Source: JBBQXK01 sp038251625 (GTDB taxonomy: Bacteria > Pseudomonadota > Alphaproteobacteria > Rhodobacterales > Rhodobacteraceae). From it: a stretch of 22,148 nt of DNA. The stretch spans positions 1-22,148 of the forward strand of contig JBBSBE010000063.1 in assembly GCA_038251625.1 (NCBI GenBank), written 5' to 3'. Within the stretch, counting starts at the first letter, position 1. Every line of letters begins with the position of its first letter. The notes under the pieces are model-generated. The model made no database searches and was not told the DNA's origin. It saw only the letters and a program-made list of their open reading frames with translations. This document shows, piece after piece, positions 7,516 to 14,905 of this stretch. A program made the position numbers and the translations under genes.

Positions 7516-10278
7516 TCAGGCATGGGCAGGGCGCAGCGCGGGCAGGCGGCGCCGCTGCAGCCATACAACCATGGCCAACAGCAGAAGGGCAGGGATGAAC
7601 ATCAGGTATTTCGTCGGCGTATCGACCGGGCGCAGCACCCGCAGCACCTCCTGATCCCAATCCAGCCCCGCCTTCTGTGCGGGCGAATCGTAGGCCACAT
7701 CGTCGATCAGCATCTTGTCGCCGTCCTGCCGGAAGGCGAGGCCTGCCGTCGTCAGCCGCTCTTCCCCCGTGGCGCCGTCGCCGATGGGAAGGATCGCCAC
7801 GAACTGGATCGGATCGCCCAGATCGTTGACGCCCGATACGCGCAGCCGCAGATCGGTGCCGGGCGCGGTCGCCTCTGCCGCCTGCGTGATCGCGGCGGGC
7901 GCTTCCTCGGCATAGGGGGGGAACATCATGTCCATCCAGAACCCCGGCCGGAAAAGCGTGAACGCCACCAAAAGCAGCGCCGCAGATTCGTAAAAGCGGT
8001 TCTTTGCCAGAAACCACCCTTGCGTGGCGGCGGCGAACAGCAGCATCGCGACCGTTGCGATGACAAAGACGAAGATGCCCTGCGCCACCGTCACGTTGAT
8101 CAGCAAAAGCTCGGTGTTGAAGATGAAAAGGAAGGGCAGGGCGGCCGTGCGAAGCGAATAGAAGAACGCAATCACCCCCGTCTTGATCGGATCGCCCCCC
8201 GACACGGCGGCGGCGGCAAAGCTCGCCAGGCCCACCGGCGGCGTCACATCCGCCATAATGCCGAAGTAGAAGACGAAAAGATGCACCGCGATCAGCGGCA
8301 CGATCAGCCCGTTCTGCTGCCCCAGCGTCACGATCACCGGCGCGAGCAGCGCCGACACCACGATGTAGTTGGCCGTCGTCGGCAGCCCCATCCCCAGGAT
8401 CAGCGACAGCACGGCGGTCAGAAGAAGGATCGCCATGATGTTGCCGCCCGACAGCACCTCCACCACATCCGCCAGCGCCGAACCCACTCCCGTCTGGCTG
8501 ACCGCGCCCACGATGATGCCCGCCGTCGCCGTGGCGATGCCGATACCGATCATGTTGCGCGCGCCGATCACCAGCCCGTCGATCAGATCACGCGCGCCCT
8601 GCACCACGGCGGCGGCAAGGTCGCCTTCGCCCCGCAACATGGCCATCAGGGGCCGCTGGGTCAGCAGGATGAACACCATATAGGCCGTGGCCCAGAACGC
8701 CGACAGGCCGGGCGAAAGACGGTCCACCATTAACGCCCAGACAAGCACCACCACGGGCAGGATGAAATGCAGCCCCGACCGTACGGTCGGCCCCGGCAAG
8801 GGCAGCTTCGTCACCGGCGCATTCGGATCGTCAAGCTTCAGCGGCGCCTCGCGCGACGCGATCCAGAGAAGGCCCAGATAGACCACAAAGAGGAACGCAA
8901 AGACGATGTAGCCTGCCGTCGCGGGGAATGCGGGCCGCACCCAGCCCATGCCGTAATAGACCGCCAGCGATACCGCGCAGATCACCGCGATGGTAAAGGC
9001 GATACCGATCAGCCGCTGGATGATGGGCTTTGGCGTGTAGGCGCGGGGCAACCCCTCCATCCCGGCCTTCAGGGCCTCCAGATGCACGATATAGACCAGC
9101 GCGATGTAGGAAATGACGGCGGGCAGGAACGCGTGCCGCACCACGTCGAAATAGGGAATGCCCACGTATTCGACCATCAGGAAGGCCGCAGCCCCCATCA
9201 CTGGCGGCATGATCTGCCCGTTGACCGAGGATGCCACCTCGACCGCCCCCGCCTTCTCGGACGAAAAGCCCACCTTCTTCATCAGGGGAATGGTGAAGGT
9301 GCCCGTCGTCACCACGTTGGCGATGGACGAGCCCGAGATGAGGCCCGTCATGGCCGATGACACCACGGCTGCCTTCGCAGGCCCGCCCCGCATGTGCCCC
9401 ATCAGCGAAAACGCGACCTGGATGAAGTAATTGCCCGCCCCCGCGCGATCCAGAAGCGATCCGAAGAGCACGAACAGGAACACGAAGGACGTGGACACGC
9501 CCAGGGCAATGCCGAACACGCCTTCGGTGGTGATCCACTGGTGGTTCACGATTTCCGAAAGGTTGTTGCCCTTGTGGGCAATGATGTCGGGCATCTGCGG
9601 CCCGAGGATCGTATAGACCAGAAAGACCGTTGCCACGATCATCAGCGCAGGCCCCAGCGCCCGGCGGGTGGCCTCGAGCAGGATCAGGATGCCCGCAATG
9701 GCCACCACGAAATCCTGCGTGATCGGCGCACCCACGCGGCCAGAGATCTCGCGGTAATAAACATAGAGATAGAGCGCCGTCAGCGCCCCGATCACCGCAA
9801 GCGCCCATTCCCAGACGGGAATGCGATCCTTTGCGGATCCGGCCAGAATGGCCGCGACAAGCGCCACGGGGATGATCGGCATCCACCAGACCGATGTATC
9901 GGCCTTGGCCGACATGAAGAACAGCGCGCCAAGGATCAGCGGCACCGCGACGCCAAGGCCCAGTTGCACAGGCGTGCGCGCGGCAGGGAAGGCGGCAAAG
10001 GCAAGGAAGATGGCAAAGGCCAGATGGATCGACCGCGCCTCGGTGTCGTTGAAGACGCCAAAACCAAGCATGAACGGGAAGGGCGAGGCGAACCAAAGCT
10101 GGAACAAGGACCATGCCAGCGCCACGCAGGTGATGAACACGCCCACCTTGCCGGTCGTGCCCCGGGCGCCCGTATCGGAAGACGCGACCAGCGCATCCAG
10201 TTCCGCCTGGCTCAGCCCCCCGCGTCCCGATGCTTCCATCTCGACGGCGGCGGCTTCAAACTGGTCTTTATCGGCCAT
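7516..10278 (-). CDS. TRAP transporter fused permease (TAXI type, DctQ-DctM fusion)
   Basis: This 920-aa inner-membrane protein is the permease of a TAXI-type TRAP transporter, driven by an ion gradient and fed by the periplasmic protein encoded just upstream. After a hydrophilic N terminus of about 40 residues it has many hydrophobic segments. The first group corresponds to the small DctQ part and the rest to the large DctM part, with Gly/Pro-rich loops such as GLPTTANYIVVSAL. The C-terminal region (from about 780) resembles the DUF3394 tail of fused TRAP permeases. It contains a PDZ-like stretch, YDSPAQKAGLDW, and a final membrane helix. The ATG at 10278 is chosen because AAGGGGAC lies a few bases upstream; an ATG 24 bases earlier has no comparable site. 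Substrate is unknown. TAXI systems known to me take up amino acids and other organic anions. Confidence 0.95.
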   Translation of the reverse strand: MADKDQFEAAAVEMEASGRGGLSQAELDALVASSDTGARGTTGKVGVFITCVALAWSLFQLWFASPFPFMLGFGVFNDTEARSIHLAFAIFLAFAAFPAARTPVQLGLGVAVPLILGALFFMSAKADTSVWWMPIIPVALVAAILAGSAKDRIPVWEWALAVIGALTALYLYVYYREISGRVGAPITQDFVVAIAGILILLEATRRALGPALMIVATVFLVYTILGPQMPDIIAHKGNNLSEIVNHQWITTEGVFGIALGVSTSFVFLFVLFGSLLDRAGAGNYFIQVAFSLMGHMRGGPAKAAVVSSAMTGLISGSSIANVVTTGTFTIPLMKKVGFSSEKAGAVEVASSVNGQIMPPVMGAAAFLMVEYVGIPYFDVVRHAFLPAVISYIALVYIVHLEALKAGMEGLPRAYTPKPIIQRLIGIAFTIAVICAVSLAVYYGMGWVRPAFPATAGYIVFAFLFVVYLGLLWIASREAPLKLDDPNAPVTKLPLPGPTVRSGLHFILPVVVLVWALMVDRLSPGLSAFWATAYMVFILLTQRPLMAMLRGEGDLAAAVVQGARDLIDGLVIGARNMIGIGIATATAGIIVGAVSQTGVGSALADVVEVLSGGNIMAILLLTAVLSLILGMGLPTTANYIVVSALLAPVIVTLGQQNGLIVPLIAVHLFVFYFGIMADVTPPVGLASFAAAAVSGGDPIKTGVIAFFYSLRTAALPFLFIFNTELLLINVTVAQGIFVFVIATVAMLLFAAATQGWFLAKNRFYESAALLLVAFTLFRPGFWMDMMFPPYAEEAPAAITQAAEATAPGTDLRLRVSGVNDLGDPIQFVAILPIGDGATGEERLTTAGLAFRQDGDKMLIDDVAYDSPAQKAGLDWDQEVLRVLRPVDTPTKYLMFIPALLLLAMVVWLQRRRLPALRPAHA

Positions 10279-10338
10279 GGTGTCCCCCTTGGCGGCCCGC
10301 AACCCGGGCGCTTTTTCGCGTTTGCGCGATGTTGAACG

Positions 10339-10367
10339 GCAGGGGCGCGTGTGGATTACGCCCCTGC
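10339..10367 (-). promoter_or_regulatory. Intercistronic stem-loop between binding protein and permease genes
   Basis: A perfect 9-bp inverted repeat, GCAGGGGCG and CGCCCCTGC, encloses an 11-base loop in the 113-base gap after the solute-binding gene. No T-run follows on the transcribed strand, so it is not a textbook terminator. In transporter operons such hairpins often protect the binding-protein mRNA or reduce read-through, giving more binding protein than permease. That role is inferred; the repeat is directly visible. Confidence 0.6.
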
Positions 10368-10391
10368 GTGCGGATCAGGCCCGCAGGCGGA

Positions 10392-11351
10392 TCACTTCAT
10401 CCAGCCGCGCTCGGTGTAGTACTTGATCGCACCGGGGTGCAGCGGGGCGCTGAGACCGGCAGCAATCATGTCTTCTTCCTTGAGGGTCGCAAAGGCCGGG
10501 TGCAGGCCCTTGAAGCGGTCGAAATTGTCAAAGACCGCCTTCACCACTTCATAGACCACGTCATCGGGCACGTCGGCCGAGGTGACGAACGTCGCCTTCA
10601 CCCCAAAGGTATGCACATCGTCGGGCGAACCCGCATACATGCCGCCCGGAATGGTCGCTGCGGCGTAATAGGCGTTGTCGGCGATCAGCTTTTCGATCTC
10701 TGGCCCCTCGACGGGCACCAGAACCGCCTCGGTGGTCGAAACCGCCTCCTGTATCGACCCGTTCGGATGGCCGACCGTGTAGATGATCGCATCCACCTTG
10801 TTGTCACCCAAAGCGGCGGCCTGCTCTGCGGGCTTCAGTTCCGACGCCAGCGCGAAATCGCCCATCGTCCAGCCCTTGGCGCCCAGCACCACGTTCATCG
10901 TGGCCAGCTGCCCCGATCCGGGGTTGCCCACGTTCACCCGCTTGCCCTTCAGATCGTCAAACGTCTTGATGCCCGCCTCCGCGCGCGCGACCACGGTAAA
11001 GGGCTCGCCATGCACCGAAAAGACGGCGCGCAGCTTGTCGACGCCCTTGCCCTCGAATTCCGAGGTGCCGTTGAAGGCGTGGTATTGCCAGTCGGACTGC
11101 GCCACGCCCATGTCCATGTCGCCCGCCGCGATGGCGTTGATGTTGGCGATGGACCCACCGGTCGAGGGTGCGGTGCACTTCAGCCCCGTCTTGGCGGTGT
11201 CCCGGTTGACCAGCCGGCAGATCGACTGGCCGACAACGAAGTAAACGCCTGTCTGCCCCCCGGTGCCGATGGTGATGAACTTTTCTTCCGCCGTGGCGGC
11301 CGTCCCCAGCGCCATCGCGCCGGCGAATGTAAGTGCGGTCAATGTCTTCAT
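10392..11351 (-). CDS. TAXI family TRAP transporter solute-binding protein
   Basis: This 319-aa periplasmic protein captures the substrate for the fused TRAP permease. Residues 1-21 form a Sec signal peptide (MKT start, hydrophobic core, ATA cleavage site before EEKF). The mature protein opens with ITIGTGGQTGVYF, the typical TAXI phrase near the start of the fold. It continues with TGGSIANINAI and AQSDWQYHAFNG, as in TAXI proteins whose relatives bind glutamate or glutamine. The ATG at 11351 has an AGGGAGA ribosome site and is followed at once by the signal peptide; upstream in-frame codons lack both. It is the first gene of the minus-strand operon and is divergent from the HTH-cupin regulator. 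The family is certain and the ligand unknown. Confidence 0.96.
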   Translation of the reverse strand: MKTLTALTFAGAMALGTAATAEEKFITIGTGGQTGVYFVVGQSICRLVNRDTAKTGLKCTAPSTGGSIANINAIAAGDMDMGVAQSDWQYHAFNGTSEFEGKGVDKLRAVFSVHGEPFTVVARAEAGIKTFDDLKGKRVNVGNPGSGQLATMNVVLGAKGWTMGDFALASELKPAEQAAALGDNKVDAIIYTVGHPNGSIQEAVSTTEAVLVPVEGPEIEKLIADNAYYAAATIPGGMYAGSPDDVHTFGVKATFVTSADVPDDVVYEVVKAVFDNFDRFKGLHPAFATLKEEDMIAAGLSAPLHPGAIKYYTERGWMK

Positions 11352-11537
11352 ATTCAGTCTCCCTGACACGTTTTTTTCGTGGTGCTCGATGACTCGCAGG
11401 CTCTTTTTGGCCCGTCTGGTCGCCCGCTGCGCCGCCCGATCAGGCTGAAACGCGATGTCTGGCTTGATGCGCCGCCCCCGATCACTGGCAGGGGGCGTAT
11501 TGGCTGACCCGGGGCCGCCACGCTTGTTCATCAGGTA

Positions 11538-11588
11538 ACCGTACAAACGTTTAGCCAAACTTGCAACCCTGTTTAGCCAATCAATACA
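11538..11588. promoter_or_regulatory. Divergent promoter region with tandem GTTTAGCCAA operator candidate
   Basis: The 10-mer GTTTAGCCAA occurs twice in the same orientation, at 11549-11558 and 11571-11580. The starts are 22 bases apart, about two helix turns. The first copy reads on to GTTTAGCCAAAC, whose ends pair (GTTT/AAAC). The palindrome TTGCAA (11561-11566) lies between the copies. On the minus strand it sits 17 bases before TACGGT; on the plus strand it sits 16 bases before AATACA. It could therefore serve as a shared -35 element. The repeats would overlap both promoters, as expected for the operator of the adjacent regulator. The repeats are seen; promoter and operator roles are inferred. 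Confidence 0.45.
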
Positions 11589-11646
11589 GCGTTTGCCTTT
11601 TCCACCCGAAAGTGGCAATACTACCGGCAGAGGAGGGCCCCGTGTC

Positions 11647-12231
11647 GTGACAGCCCCAAACCCCGAAGACAGCATCAATGTCGGCCACCGCCTGCGCCGT
11701 GCGCGCGTCGTGCGCAGGCTTTCGCAGCGCGAACTCGCGCGCAAGTCCGGGGTGACCAACGGCCTGATTTCACAGATAGAACAGAACCTCACCAGCCCTT
11801 CGGTCGCCTCCCTGAAACGCATCCTCGATGCGATCCCGATCTCGCTTCCCGCGTTCTTTGCGGATGAATTCGATGCCGAGGTGCCAGAGGTCTATCCAGC
11901 GGGCAGTCTGCCTGTCGTTCCGGCACAATCCCTGTTCCCCGACAGCGGCGACGGCCTTGCCTTGCGCCGCATCGGCGGCGAATCCCTGCACAAGCTTACC
12001 CTGCTGCAACTGGCACTCGCGCCCGGCGCCGAAACCGGCGGTGGCGTGCGGTCGGAAAGCGATCTTGCGGGCTGGGTGCTGGATGGGGCCTGCACGCTGA
12101 TCCTTGGTGACCGCAACCACAGCCTTGCCCCCGGCGATGCCTTCCTGTTCGACGCTCGCGTGCCCTACCGTTTTGCCAACGCGGCAGATGCCGAAACAAC
12201 GATCCTCTGCGCCCACACACCGCGCAGCTAA
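11647..12231 (+). CDS. PuuR-like HTH (XRE)-cupin transcriptional regulator
   Basis: This is a 194-aa DNA-binding regulator. Residues about 12-66 form an XRE-type helix-turn-helix (LSQRELARKSGVTNGLISQI), and residues about 115-191 a small cupin domain that probably senses a ligand. Both the HTH wording and the ending CAHTP resemble E. coli PuuR, the repressor of putrescine use, whose C terminus ends in SAHTP. The GTG start at 11647 follows a strong AGAGGAGGG ribosome site. An earlier TTG would extend the protein through that site with unlikely residues. The gene is divergent from the transporter/decarboxylase operon and very likely controls it, with the tandem repeat between them as candidate target. 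A polyamine-like inducer is inferred from the PuuR likeness and the neighbouring decarboxylase. Confidence 0.9.
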   Translation: MTAPNPEDSINVGHRLRRARVVRRLSQRELARKSGVTNGLISQIEQNLTSPSVASLKRILDAIPISLPAFFADEFDAEVPEVYPAGSLPVVPAQSLFPDSGDGLALRRIGGESLHKLTLLQLALAPGAETGGGVRSESDLAGWVLDGACTLILGDRNHSLAPGDAFLFDARVPYRFANAADAETTILCAHTPRS

Positions 12232-12298
12232 CGGCCTTCGCGCGGAAGACTGTCCTGGAAAGGGGGCATCGAAGCGGCCATCCGCCAATGAGCGCCCC

Positions 12299-12578
12299 CG
12301 GATCTCCGAATGCGGACGGCAGAAGCTTGTCTTGGCCGAACAGATGACCGAACAGGTCGATCAGCCGGGCAAATTCGCGGAGAGCCTGGAACTCGCGCTT
12401 GCCTTCCTCTCAAACCCTTGAAGACTGTGGGAAGCAGGTCCAATTCCCTTGCGCAGAACTGCGCTGAAACTGGCCTTCGCAGACCGGATCAAATACACCT
12501 GAAATCAAGATCCAAGAACACCAAAAATATCGTTGACTTTCAATGTGTTGTCAGGGTTTTCGGGGGGCTGGTTTTGTA

Positions 12579-12589
<11 letters not shown>
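12299..12589 (+). pseudogene. Degenerate C-terminal remnant of a serine recombinase
   Basis: One frame reads RISECGRQKLVLAEQ, then FAESLELALAFLSNP, a TGA stop (12419-12421), RLWEAGPIPLRRTALKLAF, ADRIKYT, a second TGA (12500-12502), then NQDPRTPKISLTFNVLSGF, and ends at a third TGA (12587-12589). This wording fits the C-terminal part of site-specific serine recombinases common in Rhodobacterales, where the first stop replaces a tryptophan (NPWKLW) and the second probably an arginine. The catalytic and zinc-ribbon parts are missing upstream, where the frame cannot be followed. The last 11 bases overlap the CCA end of the tRNA-Thr gene on the opposite strand, the normal place for an integration site. 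It is therefore the relic of an island or prophage inserted at this tRNA. The match is from memory of the family and was not searched. Confidence 0.75.
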
Positions 12590-12653
<64 letters not shown>

Positions 12654-12777
12654 GCCGGGTCGCATGGGCGGCTCGCCCCTGCGCAACGTGGCGCGGCATA
12701 GCGGGCATCGCGCGCCCGCGCAAGCCAAAACCTTTGCCGATCTGGACCACCCGCCTGCCTTGGGCTAGAAGGACGGC

Positions 12778-12948
12778 ATGAGCGACACGCCCGATGCGCC
12801 GCCCCCCGCAAAGCCAACGGCCAAGGCCCGCGCGCCAAAGCCTGAAGCCCCGCGCGGGGATCGGCTGAAGGCCGCGCTGAAGGCAAACATGGCGCGCAGG
12901 AAGGCCCAGGCGCGGGCACGCTCCGGCGCGGATAAAAAGAACGAGTAG
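12778..12948 (+). CDS. Small basic Ala/Lys/Pro-rich protein upstream of murA
   Basis: A 56-aa frame starts at an ATG with a good AGAAGGA ribosome site and ends at TAG, 12 bases before murA. The first half is rich in Pro, Ala and Lys (DAPPPAKPTAKARAPKPEAP). The second half is strongly basic and likely helical (RLKAALKANMARRKAQARAR). There is no membrane segment or signal peptide. My recollection is that a short protein of this type precedes murA in many Rhodobacterales, which together with the ribosome site argues that it is real. Function is unknown; RNA or DNA binding is only a guess from charge. Confidence 0.75.
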   Translation: MSDTPDAPPPAKPTAKARAPKPEAPRGDRLKAALKANMARRKAQARARSGADKKNE

Positions 12949-12960
12949 GGCAGGCACAAG

Positions 12961-14229
12961 ATGGATCAGATCCTCGTCCGCGGGAACGGCGGCTTGAACG
13001 GGGCGATCCCCATCGCGGGCGCCAAGAACGCCTGCCTGACGCTGATGCCCGCGACGCTGCTGACTGATGCGCCCCTGACGCTGACGAACGCACCGCGCCT
13101 GTCCGATATCCGCACGATGACGCAACTGCTGCAATCCCTCGGCGCCGAAGTGGCCAGCCTGCAGGGCGGGCAGGTGCTGGCGCTTTCGTCGCACGGGATC
13201 GACAACCACCGCGCCGACTATGACATCGTGCGCAAGATGCGCGCCTCGATCCTTGTCCTCGGGCCCATGCTGGCGCGCTTTGGCCATGCGGTCGTGTCGC
13301 TGCCCGGCGGTTGCGCCATCGGGGCGCGCCCCGTGGACCTGCACCTCAAGGCGTTGGAGGCGCTGGGCGCCGAGATGGACCTGCGCGATGGCTACGTCCA
13401 TGCAGCCGTGCCGGGCGGGCGGCTGAAGGGCGCGGTGATCGACTTCCCGATCGTGTCGGTCGGGGCCACCGAAAACGCGCTGATGGCCGCGACGCTTGCA
13501 AAGGGCACCACCGAGATTCGCAACGCCGCGCGCGAACCCGAGATCGTGGACCTGGCCCAGTGCCTGCGCCGCATGGGCGCGCGGATCGAAGGCGAGGGCA
13601 CCTCGATGCTTACCGTCGAAGGCGTCGATGCGCTTGGCGGGGCCACGCATCCCGTGGTGACCGACCGGATCGAGCTTGGCACCTACATGCTGGCGCCCGC
13701 GATCTGCGGGGGTGAGGTGGAACTTCTGGGCGGTCGCATGGCGCTGGTCGGCGCCTTCGCCGAACGGCTGGATGCGGCGGGTGTGTCGGTGACCGAAACG
13801 GAGAAGGGCCTGAAGGTCGCGCGCAGAAACGGCCGCATCCGCGCTGTCGACGTGGTGACTGCCCCGTTCCCCGGATTCCCGACCGACCTGCAGGCGCAGA
13901 TGATGGCGCTTTTGTGCACCGCAGACGGCACCTCGGTGCTGGAAGAGCGGATTTTCGAGAACCGCTTCATGCATGCCCCCGAACTGATGCGCATGGGCGC
14001 GCGGATCGACGTGCATGGCGGAACCGCGACCGTCCACGGCGTGGAACGCCTGCGCGGCGCGCCCGTGATGGCCACGGACCTGCGCGCCAGCGTCAGCCTG
14101 ATCCTCGCGGGGCTGGCGGCAGAGGGTGAAACCGTCGTCAGCCGCGTCTATCACCTCGACCGCGGCTACGAGCGGGTCGAGGAAAAACTCTCGGCCGTCG
14201 GCGCCCATATCGAGCGGATCACGGGATGA
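12961..14229 (+). CDS. murA: UDP-N-acetylglucosamine 1-carboxyvinyltransferase
   Basis: MurA performs the first committed step of peptidoglycan synthesis in the cytoplasm, moving enolpyruvyl from phosphoenolpyruvate to UDP-GlcNAc. The 422-aa length is standard. The substrate-binding Lys22-Asn23 pair lies in AGAKNACLTLMP, and the catalytic loop PGGCAIGARPVDLH carries the cysteine at position 118 that fosfomycin attacks. Two inside-out alpha/beta domains are implied by the duplicated fold. The last four bases (ATGA) overlap the start of the DUF2948 gene, so the two are translationally coupled. The small basic protein lies 12 bases upstream. Confidence 0.98.
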   Translation: MDQILVRGNGGLNGAIPIAGAKNACLTLMPATLLTDAPLTLTNAPRLSDIRTMTQLLQSLGAEVASLQGGQVLALSSHGIDNHRADYDIVRKMRASILVLGPMLARFGHAVVSLPGGCAIGARPVDLHLKALEALGAEMDLRDGYVHAAVPGGRLKGAVIDFPIVSVGATENALMAATLAKGTTEIRNAAREPEIVDLAQCLRRMGARIEGEGTSMLTVEGVDALGGATHPVVTDRIELGTYMLAPAICGGEVELLGGRMALVGAFAERLDAAGVSVTETEKGLKVARRNGRIRAVDVVTAPFPGFPTDLQAQMMALLCTADGTSVLEERIFENRFMHAPELMRMGARIDVHGGTATVHGVERLRGAPVMATDLRASVSLILAGLAAEGETVVSRVYHLDRGYERVEEKLSAVGAHIERITG

Positions 14230-14705
14230 CCGACGCACGCTTCGAAGACGGCGCGGATGTGCCGCTCCTTTTGATCGCGCGTGACGGCGACGATCTGGCG
14301 GTCGTATCCGCGCTGGTCCAGGACGCCGTCTTCCCGATCACCGAAATGAAATGGGATCGCCGCACCCGCCGCTTTGCCCTGCTGATCAACCGCTTCCGCT
14401 GGGAAGACCGCGCCGCCGCCGAGGCCGCCCGGCGGCCCTATGAGCGTGTGCAGGCGGTGCTGGCCGTCGAGGATGTGACGGCGGTGCGGACCCAGGGCAT
14501 CGACCGGGGCGACCGCAACACGGTGCTGTCGCTTCTGTCCATCGCCTTCGCGCCGGGCGAAGACGGCACCGGTGTTCTGACCCTCCTGCTGGCCGGCGAC
14601 GGCGCCATCGCGCTGAGCGTCGAGGCGCTGGAGGTCAGCCTGCGCGATGTGACGCGCCCCTATGCGGCCCCGTCCCGGAAAGCCCCGCAACACCCCGAGG
14701 GGTAA
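14226..14705 (+). CDS. DUF2948 family protein
   Basis: This 159-aa protein matches what I recognise as DUF2948, a family found next to murA and hisD in Alphaproteobacteria. It has no signal peptide or membrane helix. Characteristic stretches are EMKWDRRTRRFALLINRFRW and VLSLLSIAF, followed by a short acidic turn and an alternating hydrophobic segment (GVLTLLLAGDGAIALSVEAL). Residues 1-140 look like one compact domain; the last 15 are polar and probably flexible. The ATG overlaps the murA stop by four bases. No biochemical role is known to me. Confidence 0.88.
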   Translation: MTDARFEDGADVPLLLIARDGDDLAVVSALVQDAVFPITEMKWDRRTRRFALLINRFRWEDRAAAEAARRPYERVQAVLAVEDVTAVRTQGIDRGDRNTVLSLLSIAFAPGEDGTGVLTLLLAGDGAIALSVEALEVSLRDVTRPYAAPSRKAPQHPEG

Positions 14706-14776
14706 GGGGCGCCTACCGCATTGTGCGCCATGCGGCGCAAGCCCTCGCCGTGCCGCTGCCGTCGCAGCGGCGTTCA

Positions 14777-14827
14777 GGGGGGCTGTCTGCCCCCCTCGGC
14801 CTTTGGCCTCACCCCCCGAGGATATTT
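14777..14827 (+). repeat. Rhodobacterales-type intergenic hairpin repeat, copy A
   Basis: A 7-bp stem GGGGGGC/GCCCCCC with a five-base loop (14777-14795) is followed by a second, longer arm pair CTCGG...CCGAG (14795-14820) and then GATATTT. The same arrangement recurs, inverted, at 21377-21418. It fills most of the 200-base gap before hisD. I recognise it as a dispersed intergenic element of this bacterial group. A terminator or mRNA-end role is possible but not shown. Confidence 0.65.
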
Positions 14828-14905
14828 CGGCAAAGGAGAAACCGCATCGGGTTGAGATGGGGCGCTTGCCGGGCTATCTGGCGGGGCCTTGAGCGGAGTG
14901 CTGCG

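Noticed and set aside
6313..8733. An 806-codon open frame on the plus strand, antisense to the amidase and permease genes
   Set aside because: Composition is dominated by Arg, His, Pro and Gln, as expected from reading GC-rich genes backwards. It has no recognisable motif and overlaps well-supported genes.
11593..11646. Longer N terminus for the HTH-cupin regulator from a TTG at 11593
   Set aside because: The extension would translate the strong AGAGGAGGG ribosome site and adds residues unlike the family. GTG at 11647 fits better.
11352..11822. Upstream extension of the solute-binding protein
   Set aside because: It would bury the signal peptide 150 residues inside the protein and overlap the divergent regulator.
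14723..14905. Extension of HisD upstream of 14906
   Set aside because: The added residues come from the intergenic hairpin repeat. The normal HisD N terminus and a GGAG site occur at 14906.
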